The translations under genes and the position numbers were made by a program. A model generated the notes under the pieces. The model searched no databases and was not told the DNA's origin. It was given only the letters and a program-made list of their open reading frames with translations. Shown in pieces: positions 60,688-64,000 of a stretch of DNA of 64,000 bases (the first letter of the stretch is position 1; the number at the start of each line of letters is the position of its first letter). The stretch lies in contig JAEKLQ010000035.1 of NCBI GenBank assembly GCA_019509785.1, forward strand, positions 1 through 64,000, read 5' to 3'. This stretch comes from Fibrobacterota bacterium. GTDB taxonomy: Bacteria > Fibrobacterota > Fibrobacteria > UBA11236.

Positions 60688-62386
60688 GTTCCGCGCCGCT
60701 AAAGGCGGGATCGGCTTACTGGCTTTGGTTGTCGCGGCTTGCATCCAAGGGCCTTGGGACTACTATCCCGAGAATCCGGCGACCTTCCGCGGGGTATTCG
60801 CCACCGCCTACGTATTGTCCGGCAAACCGTTGGAACAAGTCTGCTTCGAACGCATCCTGGACGTCGACGAAGAGCATACCCAAGCCTTCGCCTGGTATGA
60901 CAGCGCCGACGTGCGCATCTCGGGACCTTTCTACGCGCGCGGTACGGACTCGACCGCGGGGAAATCCCTAGAGATGGTGCTCTCCCCCGTTTCCGACACC
61001 CCCAACTGCTTCAAGGGAGACCCGACCCTGCTCGCCGAGCGCGGCCAAGAATACGACTTGCGGGCCCGATTCACGTGGGACAGCGCGGGAACGCGGACCC
61101 GTTCGCTCCTGACGGGGACGGCGCACGTTCCGAAGAATTTCCGGATCCATGATTCCGCCGTCGCGCCGACCCTGGCCTTCTCGGGCGGCGTTCCGGATAC
61201 GATTTTCGATCCCGTCTTTATTTCAAGCTTACCCAAGTCGATCCTGGATTCAATGACGGCCCAATTCGGAGACACCTTGGTCAAGCTTCTCATCGATTCG
61301 ACCGGCCGCGGCGCCTACCTGAAGCAGCATGGGGATGCGATCCAAAATCGCCTGCTCGAATTGATCCAAGAAGCGCAGCAGCCTTATCCGAAGGATACGA
61401 CCCTGTATTACCTGAACGGCGAGCTCAATACCCTGTCCCACTATTTCAGTTCCGATCATAGCGAGGACGTTGGGGCCGTGCTCATCACCCAGCGTTTCGA
61501 TCCCAATAGCGAACGCCCGGAGACCCGCTTCGATTCGCCCTTCGGCGGGAAACCGGATACCAGCCGGTATTACTTCCCGGGCAATATCCGGCGGCTGTTG
61601 ATCTACCCGAACGCGACCGGCGCCAAAGGCTGGAACCTGCTCGATAGCATGGGCGTGGTGAATACCTGGTTCTTCACCTTGCTGAACCGGTTTTACTTCT
61701 ACGGGTTCGAAAAAGCCTATTATGATTTCCACGCCAGCGCGACCGAGGTGCAGGGAGGCGGCGGATCGAACGGGGATCCGCGCGTAAAGCCCCGCTATAA
61801 CGTGCAGGGCGGGGCCGGGATCTTCGCGGGAGGCATCCCCGATTCCTTCGACTTGCATATCATACACGATCGGTTCACCAAGGCTTATCCCTTGCCGATC
61901 GCCCATGTCTACGCTTGCGAAAAGGACGGTTGGGGCGATTCCAAGGATTGCCGCGATTTCTATCCCGAATATTGCCGCGACCAGGCTTGGCGGCCCGCCA
62001 TATGCCATGCGGATGCCATCCGCCTTTGCCTGGACACCGCGGCCGCCCGGGATTCCACCGGCCCCCATTGCGATTCCGTCGCCATCATGGCCCGTTCCGA
62101 TACCGTCGCCGCCCCCATCGGCCAACTCATGCATTGCGTGGAAAAGGATTTCCCGGATGAGCCCGCCTGCGCCGGCCCGCGCACCGCTTGCCTGGAAACC
62201 AAGGGAAAGAATGACTGCAAGGATTGGTTCTGGGATTATTGCCAGGATCACGATTGGAGGCCGTTGGATCTTTGCGGCCCCGCCTTGGCTTCCTATTGCC
62301 GCGATAAGCCCAGGCAATCGGAAACCCTTTGCCGCAACGCGGACGCCTGGTGCGCCGCGAACGCGGATTCGCCCTTATGCAAATGA
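60671..62386 (+). CDS. Cys-rich outer-membrane lipoprotein partner of the TonB receptor
   Basis: The 571-residue product has a lipobox VVAAC near residue 24. The N-terminal third is beta-rich and resembles DUF4249-type receptor partners (GVFATAYVLSGKPLEQVCFE, RITSG-like turns). The middle contains helices and LITQRFDPNSERPETRFDSP. The last 170 residues hold 16 cysteines and two copies of a D-C-[RK]-D-[FW]-x3-Y-C-x-D-x2-W-R-P-x(2,3)-C unit (61946-62005 and 62213-62275). It starts inside the receptor gene (17-base overlap), which implies coupled expression. A ligand-capturing surface role is inferred. Confidence 0.78.
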   Translation: MSTTSRFRAAKGGIGLLALVVAACIQGPWDYYPENPATFRGVFATAYVLSGKPLEQVCFERILDVDEEHTQAFAWYDSADVRISGPFYARGTDSTAGKSLEMVLSPVSDTPNCFKGDPTLLAERGQEYDLRARFTWDSAGTRTRSLLTGTAHVPKNFRIHDSAVAPTLAFSGGVPDTIFDPVFISSLPKSILDSMTAQFGDTLVKLLIDSTGRGAYLKQHGDAIQNRLLELIQEAQQPYPKDTTLYYLNGELNTLSHYFSSDHSEDVGAVLITQRFDPNSERPETRFDSPFGGKPDTSRYYFPGNIRRLLIYPNATGAKGWNLLDSMGVVNTWFFTLLNRFYFYGFEKAYYDFHASATEVQGGGGSNGDPRVKPRYNVQGGAGIFAGGIPDSFDLHIIHDRFTKAYPLPIAHVYACEKDGWGDSKDCRDFYPEYCRDQAWRPAICHADAIRLCLDTAAARDSTGPHCDSVAIMARSDTVAAPIGQLMHCVEKDFPDEPACAGPRTACLETKGKNDCKDWFWDYCQDHDWRPLDLCGPALASYCRDKPRQSETLCRNADAWCAANADSPLCK

Positions 62387-62403
62387 AGGAAGGAATTTCA
62401 GCC

Positions 62404-63324
62404 ATGCATCGAACGCATAGAAACGGCGCCAAAGCCGCGGTCGTTATGGCCGCGACGTTGTTGGCCCTGTCATCGCCGCGCGCCCAGGATGCCGACGCCA
62501 CGCCGCGCCTGGAGGCCGATCTCCAGAAAGCCCGCGCCGAGGTGGAGAAGTCCAAGAAGGACGTCCAGAAGGCGGAAGGCGATCTGCGCAAGACCGACTC
62601 CCTGGTGCGCGACGAAAACGATCGGGCCGCCGCCGCCGAGCAGCGCGCCGGGAAGGACCGCGAGCGGCGCGAGAAGGAGAACGCCGCCCTGCAGGCCCGG
62701 GTGCAAGAGACCCAGGCGAAGGTCGATCAGGAAAGGGCCGCGTCGAGCCGTAAGCAAAACGACGAAGACGAAATCAAGTCCCGCCAGAAGCGCCTGTCCC
62801 TGGTTTTGGCCGGTTATTGCGATTCCCTGGCCCGCCGTATCGAAGGCGGGCTGCCCTGGGACAACGAAGCCCGCCTCGATCGCGTGCGTTCGCTTAAGAA
62901 GGATCTGGAGGCCGGATCGGCCACCGTGGACGAGGGCTTCGCGCGCCTCAACGCCCTGCTCAAGGACGAAGCGAAAAGCGGCGACGAGATCGCCTTGTTC
63001 AATAAGCCCATCGCCCGCAAGAACGGGGAAATGGTGAACGCGCAAGTGCTCAAGATCGGGAACCAATGGCTGGCTTATATGGACGAAGAAGGCAAACGCT
63101 TCGGCATCCTGGAAAGGAAGCCCGGGGGAGCGTGGGAGTGGCGCGAGGATCCCGGCTTCGCGGAGAAGAACCGCATCAAGGCCGCCATCGAGATCAAGGC
63201 CTCCAAGCGGCCCCCGAGCTTGGCCGTGCTGGATCTGGGCATCGCGCCCGGCGCCCTCCCGATTCCCGCCTCCCATCCGGCCCCGGTCTCACCGGCCCCG
63301 TCCGCGCCGAAAGGAGCCAAGTGA
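62404..63324 (+). CDS. DUF3450 family periplasmic coiled-coil protein
   Basis: The 306-residue product has a signal peptide ending near SSPRA (residue 26). A long coiled coil covers about residues 35-130 (charged Lys/Glu/Ala heptads such as ARAEVEKSKKDVQKAEGDLR). A C-terminal domain contains NAQVLKIGNQWLAYMDEEGK and RFGILERKPGGAWEWREDPG. This layout matches DUF3450 proteins, encoded in TonB operons beside ExbB- and ExbD-like genes. ATG 62404 follows AAGGAAGG at 8 bases. The next gene overlaps at TGATG. A Pro/Ala-rich C-terminus ends the protein. Confidence 0.85.
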   Translation: MHRTHRNGAKAAVVMAATLLALSSPRAQDADATPRLEADLQKARAEVEKSKKDVQKAEGDLRKTDSLVRDENDRAAAAEQRAGKDRERREKENAALQARVQETQAKVDQERAASSRKQNDEDEIKSRQKRLSLVLAGYCDSLARRIEGGLPWDNEARLDRVRSLKKDLEAGSATVDEGFARLNALLKDEAKSGDEIALFNKPIARKNGEMVNAQVLKIGNQWLAYMDEEGKRFGILERKPGGAWEWREDPGFAEKNRIKAAIEIKASKRPPSLAVLDLGIAPGALPIPASHPAPVSPAPSAPKGAK

Positions 63325-64000
63325 TGTTCTCCGTCGCCCTTCGCACGATTCGGTATCCGTTCCGGAAGAGCTTGGGAATCGCCGCCTTGTTGGCCGCCTC
63401 CATGGCATTCGGTAAAGAAGACCCCCAAGCCATCCAACGCCAAGCTTTGGCGGACTTGCAAAAGGAATTGTCCTCCTTGGAGAACTTGAAAGCCGAAAAG
63501 CTGGACGCGTTAGAAAAGAAAGAGGCCGAACGTTGGGACGCGCGCTATCGCGCGGCCGCCCGCGCCAAGGAGGACGATGAGCGCGCGCGCTCGTTGGAAG
63601 AGAAGTATGGCCGCCTGGCATCGGATCTCACCCGCACGGAGGAGGACCTGGTCAAGGCGCGCAGCGAGGCCAAGGACAAGGTCGATGAGGCCGCGGCTGT
63701 GCGCGCGGGCTGGGACGGTTTCAACGCCTCCCTGAAACGCGCCATCGACGGCGCCGCCGAAAACCTCTCCTTGGACGTTCCCGTGGCGCTGGAGGATCGC
63801 ACCTTACGCCTGTCCAAGGCTTCGGAATTCATGGCCGCCAAAGGCGGGGCGAATACGCAAGATGCCCTGGCGGCCTTTCTGGACGCCTCGCTTCTGCGGG
63901 TAGATCAGACCCTGAAGCAAAGCCTGGAAGATCGCCAAGCCGTATTCGGGGGAGGGCGGCCCGCCTCCGCTTGGCGGCTGCAACTGGGGACCGTCTTCGT
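63324..64000 (+). CDS. Probable large ExbB/TolQ-type protein, N-terminal part (partial)
   Basis: Only the first 225 residues are in the window. A signal peptide or first membrane helix ends near SMAFG (residue 30). A coiled coil rich in Lys/Glu/Ala follows to about residue 125 (LADLQKELSSLENLKAEKLD), then a region with LSLDVPVALEDRTLRLSK. No membrane block of the ExbB type is yet reached. In DUF3450 operons the next gene normally encodes a MotA/TolQ/ExbB proton-channel protein with just such an N-terminal extension, so that call is an inference. Start ATG 63324 overlaps the stop codon of the DUF3450 gene. Confidence 0.65.
   Translation, partial: MFSVALRTIRYPFRKSLGIAALLAASMAFGKEDPQAIQRQALADLQKELSSLENLKAEKLDALEKKEAERWDARYRAAARAKEDDERARSLEEKYGRLASDLTRTEEDLVKARSEAKDKVDEAAAVRAGWDGFNASLKRAIDGAAENLSLDVPVALEDRTLRLSKASEFMAAKGGANTQDALAAFLDASLLRVDQTLKQSLEDRQAVFGGGRPASAWRLQLGTVF

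Noticed and set aside
1-64000. CRISPR arrays, transposases, integrases, phage genes, tRNA genes
   Set aside because: No regularly spaced repeats, no recognisable mobile-element protein and no tRNA cloverleaf were found on reading both strands, although a computed tRNA scan would be decisive.

Overview
The window looks like a chromosome fragment of a GC-rich, flagellated, non-rumen member of the Fibrobacterota or a close relative. Four things point there. A full-length SprA homologue (type IX secretion translocon) is present together with several secreted proteins that end in short sorting-type tails. A TIGR02147-family protein is coupled to a lipoprotein whose lipobox runs into STGVDNPG, a pairing I associate with Fibrobacter. 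Gene density is high and GC codon bias is strong. No transposase, phage gene, CRISPR array or tRNA was recognised. The assignment is an inference; no 16S gene is present.

Layout. 1-8.1 kb, minus strand: the 5' part of an RNase E/G gene, a spacer with a long inverted repeat, and the giant sprA with an attenuator-like leader. 8.4-15.4 kb: rsmA, a fliD-fliS-fliT-like flagellar operon behind a sigma-28-like promoter, a primary-like alternative sigma factor behind a sigma-54-like promoter, and a Crp/Fnr regulator with OsmC and rhodanese genes. 15.4-20.3 kb: a GyrI-like protein, an M32 carboxypeptidase, and the agmatine-to-putrescine pair aguB-aguA with a CPBP membrane protease. 20.3-24.3 kb: a PrsR-type sigma-54 response regulator divergent from a sugar transferase/STAS-like/polysaccharide deacetylase fusion, which looks like an exosortase-style exopolysaccharide locus. 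24.3-31.3 kb: mixed envelope and secreted proteins, including a CE6-type esterase and an LpoB/COG3014 lipoprotein pair. 31.3-34.7 kb: two tandem secreted diheme cytochromes with sorting-type tails.

35-46.7 kb: a tightly overlapping minus-strand operon encodes a HupE-like membrane protein and a CUT1 ABC transporter with two different ATPases and a small two-helix protein, an architecture like rhizobial glycerol transporters. Upstream lie a sugar-phosphate isomerase-like gene and eboD; divergently transcribed are eboE and eboF. An eboC-like UbiA prenyltransferase gene sits 8 kb further on. Together these make an incomplete, split ebo metabolite-export cluster. 46.8-57.4 kb: secreted proteins and lipoproteins, YaeQ, the TIGR02147 pair flanked by a 19-bp direct repeat, an ECF42-type sigma factor with its YCII/DGPF partner, a kelch protein and an acetyltransferase. 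57.5-64 kb: a TonB-dependent receptor, an overlapping Cys-rich lipoprotein, a DUF3450 protein and the start of what is probably a large ExbB/TolQ-type protein, which reads as a dedicated energised outer-membrane uptake locus continuing past the window.

Main themes are envelope biogenesis and secretion (T9SS and its cargo, exopolysaccharide, ebo, TonB) and layered regulation (sigma-28, sigma-54, ECF42, Crp/Fnr, PrsR). All promoter, terminator and start-site calls were read by eye.
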